From assembly GCA_022448925.1 (NCBI GenBank), contig JAKVCP010000034.1:1-32362 (forward strand): a DNA stretch of 32,362 nt. The letters run 5' to 3'. Origin of the DNA: Paracoccaceae bacterium. GTDB lineage: Bacteria; Pseudomonadota; Alphaproteobacteria; Rhodobacterales; Rhodobacteraceae. Within the stretch, counting starts at the first letter, position 1; each line of letters opens with the position of its first letter. The notes under the pieces are model-generated. The model saw only the letters and a program-made list of their open reading frames with translations. It was not told the DNA's origin and did no database searches. Made by a program: the position numbers and the translations under genes. Positions 23,410-30,728 of the stretch are shown piece by piece.

Positions 23410-25779
23410 ATGACCGAAATAATGAGGGCGCGCGCGTCTTTTTCTGGACGCAATAAGGTGAATTTCAAGTCCATCATTGCGACGTTTATCGTCGCATTTA
23501 CAATAGCTTGGGCTGCAATTCCTAAAGCATCGCATGCGCAATCCTACGCCTTTAGCAATGTTCAAATCGACGGAAACCAGCGCGTTGATCCCACCGCGAT
23601 CATCGCGCTCGCGGGAATCGCACGAGGTGAAACAGTTTCTGCTGCACAGCTGAACACTGCGTACCAGAACATCATCGGATCTGGGTTGTTTGAATCGGTC
23701 GAGATCATCCCCCAGGGGTCGCGCCTGATCATTCGGGTGGTGGAGCTGCCGACAATCAACCGAGTGACCTTTGAAGGCAATCGTCGAATCAAGGATGAAA
23801 ACCTTGAGCAGGTCATACAGTCCCAATCACGCCGCGTCTTTGATGCCGCCGTCGCAGAGGCAGACGCCGCCGCCATCAGTCAGGCCTACAGCCAGCAAGG
23901 CCGCTTGGCCGCGCGGGTACAGCCAAAGATCATTCGCCGCGATGACAACCGTGTCGACCTCGTTTTCGAGATCTTTGAAGGCGGCGTGATTGAAGTTGAG
24001 CGGATTGGCTTCGTTGGCAACAAGACATATTCTGACCGGCGATTGCGTCGCGTACTTGAAAGCAAGCAGGCAGGTCTGTTCCGGGCCTTCATCAGGTCTG
24101 ACACCTTTGTTGAAGACAGGATTGAATTTGACCGGCAGGTGCTTCGGGATTTTTATCAGTCCCGTGGCTATGTTGATTTTCGTATCACCGGCGTGAATGC
24201 CGAACTGGCCGAGACACGCGATGGCTATTTCGTCACTTTCAATGTCGAAGAGGGACAGCAGTTCCGCGTGGCGGACGTCACGGTGACGTCAAACCTTCCG
24301 GATGCGGATTCGGATGAATTTCAAAAAGCGCTGCGGATGCGGCCCGGCATCGTGTATTCGCCCAGCCTTGTTGAGATTGACATCGCGCGACTGGAACGGT
24401 TGGCCGTCAAAAACGGGCTCGATTTCGTGCGTGTCGAACCGCGCGTCACCCGCAACGACCGTGATCTGACCTTGAGCGTTGAGTTCGTGCTTACTCGGGG
24501 GCCCCGCGTTTTTGTGGAGCGGATCGATATCGAAGGCAACACCACAACACGCGATGATGTCATTCGCAGGCAGTTTTATGTGGTCGAGGGCGATCCCTTC
24601 AATCCGCGCGAAATTCGCCAGGCCGCAGAACGCATCCGCGCACTTGGCTTTTTCAAGACCGCCGATGTGCAGGCACGCGAAGGCTCGTCTCCGCAGCAGG
24701 TCATTGTTGATGTGGATGTCGAAGAAAAGCCGACTGGCAGCCTGAGCTTTGGGGCCTCCTACAACACGGATTCGGGTCTGGGACTGACCATCCAGTTCTC
24801 TGAACAGAACTTCCTCGGGCGGGGGCAGAAACTGTCCTTCGGCGTGTCCACGGCAGATGAAACCCGCAACTACAGCTTTTCGTTTGCGGAACCGGCATTC
24901 TTGGGGCGGAATGTGACCTTCGGAATCGGGCTGAGCTATTTTGAATCAGAGCGGCTTGGAGCAGATTGGGATACCACTGTCGGCACCTTTGAGCCGTCTC
25001 TGGCGTTTGACATTGCCCCAAACAGCCGACTGCGGTTGCATTATCTGTTGGAATACGCGGATGTGACCATACCCGCGACAAGCACCGTCGGTGAGATCAT
25101 AACAGCCGAATCGGCCCTGGGTGGCTTGGTCAACAGTTCGATTGGTTACAAGTTCAGCTACGATACGCGTCGAACAGGTTTGAACCCCAATGCTGGTGTG
25201 TTGCTTGAGTTTGGTCAGGACTTTGGCGGTTTGGGCGGCGACACCAACTTCGTGAAAACCTCTGCCCGCGCGGTTGCTCAGACCAAGATCCTGAACGAAG
25301 AGGTGACTCTGCGCGCGACACTGCAAGGTGGGGCTGTCAATTTCTCAAGCGGAACGGGCGACCGCGTGGTCGACCGCTTCCTGATTGGGCCCTCCATCAT
25401 GCGCGGCTTCGAATATGCCGGTATTGGGCCACGAGAGGTCAATACGACCACTGGGATCGACGACCCTCTGGGCGGCAATTACTTTGCTGTGGCGCGATTT
25501 GAAGCGGAGTTCCCGGTGGGTCTGCCAGAGGAATATGGCATCTCGGCCGGTGTTTTCTACGACATCGGCTCTGTTTGGGGGCTTGACGATGCGAAAACGG
25601 TCACCGCGCCCGACAGTGAGGTTGTGTCACGTGATTTCAAGGCGCGTCAGGTGATTGGCCTGTCAATCTTCTGGGATACCGCGATCGGGCCGCTTCGCTT
25701 CAACTTCACCGAAGCACTCAGCAAAGAGGAATTCGACCGCGATCAGTCTTTCGAGTTCACCATCTCGACCCAATTCTGA
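23410..25779 (+). CDS. bamA: Outer-membrane protein assembly factor BamA
   Basis: BamA is the central Omp85 component that folds and inserts beta-barrel proteins into the outer membrane. A signal peptide precedes SHAQSYAFSNVQIDGNQRV (mature start about residue 45). Five POTRA domains cover about 46–370, with repeated patterns such as RVTFEGNRRIKDENL, RIGFVGNKTYSDRRL and RIDIEGNTTTRDDVI. The 16-strand barrel follows and contains the Omp85 loop motif as SIMRGFEYAG, close to the usual VRGF/Y. The last residue is Phe, as expected for an outer-membrane barrel. The start is uncertain: ATG 23410 is listed, GTG 23407, ATG 23422 or GTG 23458 are alternatives. Its stop overlaps the skp start (TGATG). 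Confidence 0.96.
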   Translation: MTEIMRARASFSGRNKVNFKSIIATFIVAFTIAWAAIPKASHAQSYAFSNVQIDGNQRVDPTAIIALAGIARGETVSAAQLNTAYQNIIGSGLFESVEIIPQGSRLIIRVVELPTINRVTFEGNRRIKDENLEQVIQSQSRRVFDAAVAEADAAAISQAYSQQGRLAARVQPKIIRRDDNRVDLVFEIFEGGVIEVERIGFVGNKTYSDRRLRRVLESKQAGLFRAFIRSDTFVEDRIEFDRQVLRDFYQSRGYVDFRITGVNAELAETRDGYFVTFNVEEGQQFRVADVTVTSNLPDADSDEFQKALRMRPGIVYSPSLVEIDIARLERLAVKNGLDFVRVEPRVTRNDRDLTLSVEFVLTRGPRVFVERIDIEGNTTTRDDVIRRQFYVVEGDPFNPREIRQAAERIRALGFFKTADVQAREGSSPQQVIVDVDVEEKPTGSLSFGASYNTDSGLGLTIQFSEQNFLGRGQKLSFGVSTADETRNYSFSFAEPAFLGRNVTFGIGLSYFESERLGADWDTTVGTFEPSLAFDIAPNSRLRLHYLLEYADVTIPATSTVGEIITAESALGGLVNSSIGYKFSYDTRRTGLNPNAGVLLEFGQDFGGLGGDTNFVKTSARAVAQTKILNEEVTLRATLQGGAVNFSSGTGDRVVDRFLIGPSIMRGFEYAGIGPREVNTTTGIDDPLGGNYFAVARFEAEFPVGLPEEYGISAGVFYDIGSVWGLDDAKTVTAPDSEVVSRDFKARQVIGLSIFWDTAIGPLRFNFTEALSKEEFDRDQSFEFTISTQF

Positions 25780-26357
25780 TGTTCCGGATCCTGTTTGTGG
25801 CCGTCACAGCAGCGCTGCTATCAGCGCCGGCTGTGGCCCAGCCATTGGACCAGGGGCAGGGCCTTGGGCAATTTCAAAGCCCTGTTTTAACGCTAGAGCC
25901 CAACCGTCTGCTGACCTCAACCCTTTTTGGGCGCCGCATGGTGTCCGAGTTTGAAGCGGTGCGGGACGAAATTCAAAGGGTTACGACACAATTCGAAAAC
26001 GCGCTGATTGCCGAAGAGCAGCAGTTGACCGAAATGCGTGGAACCGTCTCTCCGGAGGAATTCCGGGCTCTCGCGGATGCCTTTGACAAGAAAGCTCAGG
26101 ACTTTCGTCGTCAAACCGAAGAACGAGAGACAGATCTGTCCCGCCGGGTCGAAACAGCCGAGCGCCAGTTGTTGCAGGCCGCCTTGCCAATCCTCGACGG
26201 CATTATGAGCAACCTGGGTGCCGCAGTGGTGGTTGACCGCCGGTCGGTCTTTCTGAGCCGCGACGCCATCGACATCACAGATCTTGTCATTCAGCGTCTG
26301 GATGAAACAATGGGGGATGGAACCGCGCAGAATTCTGATCAGGAGCTGCAAGACTAG
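25779..26357 (+). CDS. Periplasmic chaperone of the Skp/OmpH family
   Basis: This is a predicted periplasmic holdase that escorts unfolded outer-membrane proteins to BamA. A signal peptide (about 1–20, ending SAPAVAQ) is followed by a short beta-rich body segment. A long charged helical region (about 55–140, for example [20 protein letters not shown] and [18 protein letters not shown]) fits the jellyfish-like tentacles of Skp. The end, [19 protein letters not shown], matches the family's closing beta strands. At 192 residues the length fits. It overlaps bamA by one base, supporting the partner role. Sequence similarity in this family is low, so the assignment rests on pattern and position. 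Confidence 0.87.
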   Translation: MFRILFVAVTAALLSAPAVAQPLDQGQGLGQFQSPVLTLEPNRLLTSTLFGRRMVSEFEAVRDEIQRVTTQFENALIAEEQQLTEMRGTVSPEEFRALADAFDKKAQDFRRQTEERETDLSRRVETAERQLLQAALPILDGIMSNLGAAVVVDRRSVFLSRDAIDITDLVIQRLDETMGDGTAQNSDQELQD

Positions 26358-26428
26358 GCGGAAGCCCGGCTTGCCCTGCGCGTCAACCCTTGTTAGGCAC
26401 CAAGCAAACACGACACATGGGGGCCCCT

Positions 26429-26890
26429 ATGACCGACAGCCTGAAATCCGCTGACATTCAAATGATCCAACGGATCTTGCCACACCGTTACCCGTTTCTG
26501 TTGGTTGACAAGGTGGTTGATATTGACGGGTTTTCGACGGCAACCGGGCTCAAGAACGTGACCATGAACGAACCGCATTTTCAAGGTCACTTCCCGGGGA
26601 CCCCGATCATGCCCGGCGTGACGATCGTGGAGGCGATGGCGCAGACATCTGCCGTCATGGTCGGAGTTGCAATGGATTTGGCGGATAAGGATCTGCTGAT
26701 CTACTTCATGGGCATTGACCGATGCAAATTCCGCCGCAAGGTGGTGCCCGGTGATGTTCTGACAATGAAGCTTCGAACCATGCGTGGAAAGCCGGGTGGC
26801 AAGGTCTGGAAGTTCTCCGGTGTGGCCGAGGTCGAAGGCGAGATGGCCGCAGAGGCGGAATTTACTGCGATGATGGATCTTCCCGCGTGA
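26429..26890 (+). CDS. fabZ: 3-hydroxyacyl-[acyl-carrier-protein] dehydratase FabZ
   Basis: FabZ dehydrates 3-hydroxyacyl-ACP in fatty acid synthesis and competes with LpxA for 3-hydroxyacyl-ACP. The protein starts [21 protein letters not shown] and has the hot-dog signature [15 protein letters not shown]. The catalytic His is at about 54, with Glu at about 68 in [11 protein letters not shown]. It is 153 residues long from the chosen ATG. The frame extends to 26390, but the earlier starts lack better context. Its stop overlaps the lpxA start (GTGA). It follows skp by 71 bases, the position where lpxD stands in many other Gram-negative bacteria. Confidence 0.96.
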   Translation: MTDSLKSADIQMIQRILPHRYPFLLVDKVVDIDGFSTATGLKNVTMNEPHFQGHFPGTPIMPGVTIVEAMAQTSAVMVGVAMDLADKDLLIYFMGIDRCKFRRKVVPGDVLTMKLRTMRGKPGGKVWKFSGVAEVEGEMAAEAEFTAMMDLPA

Positions 26891-27675
26891 GCGATGCGCA
26901 GATCCACCCAAGTACGATCGTGGAAGCAGGTGCCAAGATAGGCGAGGGCTGCCGCATCGGTCCGTTTTGCCATATTGGTCCGGATGTCACGCTTGAGCGC
27001 GGCGTCGAGCTCAAAAGCCACGTGGTCGTTCAGGGTGATACCACAGTGGGCCCGGAAACCGTAATCTTTCCCTTTTCGGTGATCGGAGAGATTCCCCAGG
27101 ATCTGAAATTCCAAGGGGAAAAGACGCGGCTAGAGATTGGGGCGCGCAACCGGATCCGTGAACATGTGACGATGAATACCGGCACCGAGGGCGGCGGCGG
27201 TGTCACACGCGTTGGCAACGATGGTTTGTTCATGGCGGGTTGCCACGTGGCCCATGATGCGCAGATCGGTGATCGGGTCATTGTCGTGAACCAGGTCGCC
27301 ATTGCCGGGCATGTGGTTGTCGAAGATGACGTGATCATCGGTGGTCTCTCTGGCATTCATCAGTTTGTGCGAATTGGCCGCGGCGCGATCATCGGAGCGG
27401 TGACGATGGTAACAAACGACGTCATTCCCTATGGACTGGTTCAAGCGCCACGCGGAGAGCTGGAGGGGTTGAACCTGGTGGGGCTCAAGCGCAAGGGCGT
27501 GTCGCGTGCAGATATTACCGCGTTGCGCGCTGCCTTTCAGATGTTGTCGGATGGTGAAGGCGCTTTCGCAGAGCGGGCCAAACGGTTGGGCGAAGAAACC
27601 GAAAGTGATTATGTCCGTGAAATCGTGGCCTTTGTGATGGGCGAAAGTGGCCGCTCATTCCTGACACCGAGGTAA
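26887..27675 (+). CDS. lpxA: UDP-N-acetylglucosamine O-acyltransferase
   Basis: LpxA transfers a 3-hydroxyacyl chain to UDP-GlcNAc, the first step of lipid A synthesis. The N-terminal ~190 residues form a left-handed beta-helix of hexapeptide repeats (for example [35 protein letters not shown]). The catalytic His is residue 123 in [13 protein letters not shown], and [18 protein letters not shown] is the conserved late segment. The C-terminal helical domain includes [13 protein letters not shown]. The start is GTG, overlapping the fabZ stop by four bases. At 262 residues it is normal. lpxI begins three bases after its stop. Confidence 0.97.
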   Translation: MSDAQIHPSTIVEAGAKIGEGCRIGPFCHIGPDVTLERGVELKSHVVVQGDTTVGPETVIFPFSVIGEIPQDLKFQGEKTRLEIGARNRIREHVTMNTGTEGGGGVTRVGNDGLFMAGCHVAHDAQIGDRVIVVNQVAIAGHVVVEDDVIIGGLSGIHQFVRIGRGAIIGAVTMVTNDVIPYGLVQAPRGELEGLNLVGLKRKGVSRADITALRAAFQMLSDGEGAFAERAKRLGEETESDYVREIVAFVMGESGRSFLTPR

Positions 27676-27678
27676 GTT

Positions 27679-28470
27679 ATGCTGGCGTTGATTGCAGGGC
27701 AGGGCGCGCTGCCTGCCACTTTGGTTGCCGCCGTGTCAGAGCGACCTTTGATCTGCGCGCTCGAGGGGACCCTGCCGCAGGGCCTTGATCCGGACGTGGT
27801 TTTTCGGCTTGAAACGCTTGGCAGCCTGTTGACCGACCTTGGTAACCGGGGGGTCACCCGGGTGTGTTTTTGTGGTGGGATCGATCGGCCTTCGGTTGAT
27901 CACGCTCGCCTGGATGCCGCCACGCTGCCGTTGGTTCCGATCTTCATGGAGGCATTGCAGCAAGGTGATGACGGCGCACTGCGCGCTGCAATCGGGATCT
28001 TTCAATCCGCCGGGTTCGACGTGATGGCCGCGCATGAAATTGCGCCTCATTTGCTGTTGCAGGATGGCATTGTCACGGCAGCCCAGCCCTATGCAAAAGC
28101 CGATCAGGACGCAAGGTTGGGGGATGCCACGCTTGCGGACATGGGATTGGCTGATCTGGGCCAAGCCTGTGTGATCCGCGACGGGCGTATCATAGCCCGT
28201 GAGGACACAAGCGGCACAGACGCCATGTTGCAGGGCCTCAAGGCGTCAGACGCGAAACTCGGCATGTTGTACAAGGGTCCAAAGCCCGATCAGGATCGGC
28301 GTGTTGACTTGCCGACCATTGGGCCAATGACCGTCGAAGGTGCCGCACGGGCTGGGCTTGCGGGGGTGACGATCGAGGCAGGCGGCGTGATCGTGCTGGA
28401 TCGCCCGGCCGTTGTCAGCGCCTTGGATCGCCACGGCATGTTTCTTTGGGCTCGCACACGAGGCACCTGA
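27679..28470 (+). CDS. lpxI: UDP-2,3-diacylglucosamine pyrophosphatase LpxI
   Basis: LpxI hydrolyses UDP-2,3-diacylglucosamine to lipid X and UMP, replacing LpxH in many alphaproteobacteria. The 263-residue protein shows family features: an N-terminal LALIAGQGALP, CFCGGIDRPS (about 64–72), and REDTSGTDAML (about 174–184). It also has VDLPTIGPMTVE with the conserved Asp210, and an end with GVIVLDRPAVV and MFLWA. It sits between lpxA and lpxB, exactly where its pathway step belongs. The gene starts three bases after lpxA, and its stop overlaps the lpxB start by one base. Confidence 0.95.
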   Translation: MLALIAGQGALPATLVAAVSERPLICALEGTLPQGLDPDVVFRLETLGSLLTDLGNRGVTRVCFCGGIDRPSVDHARLDAATLPLVPIFMEALQQGDDGALRAAIGIFQSAGFDVMAAHEIAPHLLLQDGIVTAAQPYAKADQDARLGDATLADMGLADLGQACVIRDGRIIAREDTSGTDAMLQGLKASDAKLGMLYKGPKPDQDRRVDLPTIGPMTVEGAARAGLAGVTIEAGGVIVLDRPAVVSALDRHGMFLWARTRGT

Positions 28471-29642
28471 TGCGCGTTTTCATTCTGGCAGGCGAGATTT
28501 CGGGCGACAAGTTGGGCGGCGCGCTGATGCAGGGCCTGAAGGACCTGCTGCCGGACCAGGCGATTGACTATCGCGGGATCGGCGGGCCAATGATGCAGGC
28601 ACAGGGATTGCACTCTCTCTTTCCGATGGAAGAGTTGTCGGTCATGGGGCTGGTGGAAATCCTGTCACAGTATCGGCATTTGAATGCGCGGGTGCATCAA
28701 ACCGCTCAGGCCGTTCTGGACATGCAGCCAGATGTCTTGATCACGATCGACGCCCCAGAGTTTTCACTCAGAGTTGCCAAACTGGTTAAGGCCAAAAGTG
28801 ATATTCGTACCGTTCACTACGTTGCGCCAACAGTCTGGGCTTGGCGTTCAGGACGCGCTAGAAAGATGGCCGCGCATATCGATCAGGTGCTGGCGCTCTT
28901 GCCGTTTGAACCGCCGCTGATCGAGGCGGAAGGCATGCGTTGTGATTTTGTGGGCCATCCCATTGCCGCGGAACCGGTCGCCTCGGCCACAGAGTGTCAG
29001 GAGTTTCGGCAAGAGCACGGGCTGGTTGGGCAACCGTCGTTGCTGGTTCTGCCTGGATCTCGACGCGGCGAAATTTCGCGCTTGATGCCCATTTTCAAAG
29101 AAGTTGTTGATCGACTGCACGGCGATTGCCCAGACCTGCGCGTGGTGATCCCCACAGTGGCTCATCTGGCCCAAGAGGTGCGCGCTGCAGCGTCCGACTG
29201 GAAGGGGGCGCCGGTTATCGTGGATCCAAGCGGCCTGTCGGACGGGCAAGCCGCCCAGCAAAAGCGTGCCGCCTTTGCCGCGGCAGATGCAGCGTTGGCC
29301 GCCTCTGGAACGGTGTCATTGGAATTGGCTGCGGCAGCCACGCCCATGGTCGTGGCCTATGACATGAACTGGTTTTCGCGCACGCTGGTTATGAAAATGT
29401 TGCTTGTGGACACAGTCACACTGGTCAACCTTGTCTCGGAAACGCGACGCGTTCCCGAGTTTATTGGCGCCGCCTGTCAGCCGGCGCCAATCGCGGCTGC
29501 CATGTCAAAGGTGTTAAGGGATCCTGACGCACAGCGCCCTGCCTTGGATGAAACAATGAACCGCCTTGGGAGAGGCGGCCTTGCCCCGGGACGCAGGGCA
29601 GCCCGCGCCGTCCTGGACGGGCTTGGCGCTTCGTCCGTGTAG
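28470..29642 (+). CDS. lpxB: Lipid-A-disaccharide synthase
   Basis: LpxB joins lipid X to UDP-2,3-diacylglucosamine to form the lipid A disaccharide, a family GT19 glycosyltransferase. The protein begins MRVFILAGEISGDKLGGALM, the family N-terminus with the E-x-SGD motif. It continues with YRGIGGPMMQAQGL, VHYVAPTVWAWRSGR and LVLPGSRRGEISRLMPIF. The C-terminal acceptor part has ASGTVSLELAAAATPMVVAY and LVNLV. The frame opens 24 bases upstream, but the ATG at 28470 overlapping the lpxI stop (TGATG) gives the family N-terminus and 390 residues. It ends the rightward block; no intrinsic terminator was recognised in the 59 bases before the convergent IalB-type gene. Confidence 0.97.
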   Translation: MRVFILAGEISGDKLGGALMQGLKDLLPDQAIDYRGIGGPMMQAQGLHSLFPMEELSVMGLVEILSQYRHLNARVHQTAQAVLDMQPDVLITIDAPEFSLRVAKLVKAKSDIRTVHYVAPTVWAWRSGRARKMAAHIDQVLALLPFEPPLIEAEGMRCDFVGHPIAAEPVASATECQEFRQEHGLVGQPSLLVLPGSRRGEISRLMPIFKEVVDRLHGDCPDLRVVIPTVAHLAQEVRAAASDWKGAPVIVDPSGLSDGQAAQQKRAAFAAADAALAASGTVSLELAAAATPMVVAYDMNWFSRTLVMKMLLVDTVTLVNLVSETRRVPEFIGAACQPAPIAAAMSKVLRDPDAQRPALDETMNRLGRGGLAPGRRAARAVLDGLGASSV

Positions 29643-29701
29643 CGAGTCCACAAGACAGGTGGTTCTAGTGTCCCCGCATGCCATGGCGCACGAGGAAATG
29701 A

Positions 29702-30301
29702 TTATTGCTTTGGACCCTCAATTGGCGTGATCAGGTCAAAACCTTTGGTGAAACCGGCCAATGACATGGACACGGCCACCGGCTGATTTGGCGCTAGGGC
29801 GGGTACAATCAGGATCGTCCCGGTCGCTCCGCGTTTGAAGGCATCGACATCAGCTTGGGTGAAGCCAAGCCGCGCGAAGCATCCGATCGGAGTGCAGAAA
29901 GAAAAGTTGTAGCGCTTGGCATTGCCGTTATCGACCGAAAGGGTCAGCCCCTCGGTCAATAGGGTTTCCAGCGGAACAACAATAGTTGCACCAGCCATGA
30001 CCTGACCGCTGTCCTTCAGTCGAAAGATATTCGCCTCTGCGACCGAGTTTCCGTTTGCATCAAGCAGCAGCTGATACAACTGGCACCTTTCTGCGCCCGC
30101 AGGATCCTTAAGACATTTGACCTGCCAGTCGCCTGATGTTTCACGCACGTAGGTGCCGTCAGGGGCAACGTCGCTTTGAACTACGCGGGACCCGGTGTCC
30201 AAAACGGGTTCAACTTTTGTCGTGTCTCCATCATCCTGAGCCGCGGCAGGTGCTGCCGCAAGCGCCGCGATAAGGGGCAAAACCATGCTCAATCTGGCCA
30301 T
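29702..30301 (-). CDS. Invasion-associated locus B (IalB)-family periplasmic protein
   Basis: This is a 199-residue secreted protein with a signal peptide (MARLSMVLPLIAALAAAPAAAQ). The mature part matches the IalB family pattern. After an Asp/Thr-rich linker come ETSGDWQVKCLKD, CQLYQLLLDANGN, VVPLETLLTEGLTLSVD and FSFCTPIGCFARLGFTQADV, and a closing SMSLAGFTKGFD. The family role is poorly defined outside Bartonella; in free-living species it is a periplasmic protein of unknown function. The ATG at 30301 has GGAG at a normal distance, so the longer frame to 30349 is not used. An Irr/ICE-like palindrome lies about 125 bases upstream, next to a weak candidate promoter (TTGATT at 30417–30422 and GATCAT at 30393–30398, both read on the minus strand). 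Confidence 0.88.
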   Translation of the reverse strand: MARLSMVLPLIAALAAAPAAAQDDGDTTKVEPVLDTGSRVVQSDVAPDGTYVRETSGDWQVKCLKDPAGAERCQLYQLLLDANGNSVAEANIFRLKDSGQVMAGATIVVPLETLLTEGLTLSVDNGNAKRYNFSFCTPIGCFARLGFTQADVDAFKRGATGTILIVPALAPNQPVAVSMSLAGFTKGFDLITPIEGPKQ

Positions 30302-30426
30302 GAAAGTCTCCACTGCTCTGGGTCCGTTGATTGCAATAGCGGTTATCATGCCGCGCCCGGACTGTCAGGCGCAAAGTAGGACGCCACAGGGGATGATCGG
30401 CAATAATCTGCGAAAAAATCAACTTG

Positions 30427-30443
30427 GTTAGAAATATTCTAAA
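30427..30443. promoter_or_regulatory. Irr/ICE-like palindrome (iron control element)
   Basis: The 17 bases GTTAGAAATATTCTAAA match the published Irr-box pattern TTTAGAA-N3-TTCTAAA at 13 of 14 fixed positions; only the first base differs. TTAGAA and TTCTAA are perfect inverted arms around ATA. Irr is the iron/haem-responsive Fur-family regulator of alphaproteobacteria. A further TTAGAA half-site occurs at 30458–30463. The nearest downstream gene is the leftward IalB-type gene (about 125 bases), with a weak promoter candidate starting four bases from the palindrome. A TTGACA at 30447–30452 on the plus strand has no clear −10. The match is visible; regulation is inferred. Confidence 0.55.
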
Positions 30444-30462
30444 CGATTGACATACAATTAGA

Positions 30463-30488
30463 AAAGGGACCGCATGAGCGATCCCTTT
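30463..30488. other. Inverted repeat, possible terminator on either strand
   Basis: AAAGGGA (30463–30469) pairs with TCCCTTT (30482–30488). Inside, CGC pairs with GCG around an ATGA loop after one mismatch, giving a stem of about 10 bp. On the minus strand it is followed by TTTTC-type sequence, on the plus strand by CCCTTTTCTTTC, so weak termination is possible in both directions. Which transcript would end here is unclear. Confidence 0.4.
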
Positions 30489-30578
30489 CCCTTTTCTTTC
30501 TCCCCGTCGGACTTGCCGACTTTATCACTGCAGGCACGCTACGAAACTTGTCACCAGCGGTCAACAGGCATTTTTTGT

Positions 30579-30604
30579 AAAAAAACCGCGCCCTTGGGCG
30601 CGGT
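30579..30604 (-). terminator. Intrinsic (rho-independent) terminator, leftward
   Basis: ACCGCGCC and GGCGCGGT form a perfect 8-bp GC-rich stem around CTTG (30585–30604), preceded on the plus strand by seven A (30579–30585). Read on the minus strand this is a GC stem followed by a T-run, the classic intrinsic terminator. On the plus strand no T-run follows. It has no upstream leftward coding gene, so it probably ends a small RNA or an antisense transcript from the DUF853-type gene. Confidence 0.75.
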
Positions 30605-30665
30605 CAGTCTGACAGGGAGGAAGTTGGCCCGAACGGCAAGAGGACATGACCGTCGGGCCGAAAAA
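30579..30665 (-). ncRNA. Candidate small RNA gene with its own intrinsic terminator
   Basis: Read leftward, this non-coding stretch has three parts. First comes a strong hairpin: GGCCCGACGG (30650–30659) pairs with CCGTTCGGGCC (30626–30636) with one bulge, around a 13-base loop containing TCCTC. A roughly 20-base open segment with CTTCCTCCC follows, and then a complete terminator hairpin with seven T. No protein gene on this strand ends here: the nearest rightward gene starts at 30729 and the IalB-type start is at 30301. The two C/U-rich stretches could pair with ribosome-binding sites, as in several known alphaproteobacterial small RNAs. The 5' end is not known (perhaps 30660–30700), and no convincing promoter was seen. 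Confidence 0.5.
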
Positions 30666-30728
30666 CACACTGGCACCAGATGGTTAAGCTAGTATGTTTA
30701 TAAAGCGCGGTTAAAGGAGCCTTTGGAA

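Noticed and set aside
26393-26911. Leftward 172-codon frame antisense to fabZ
   Set aside because: Exact antisense of a conserved gene with the full dehydratase signature; its His/Arg-rich translation is typical of a shadow frame.
30474-30692. 72-codon rightward open frame (starts MSDPFPFSF)
   Set aside because: It starts inside the AAAGGGA inverted repeat, runs through a leftward terminator hairpin, has no ribosome-binding site, and its later residues have random composition.
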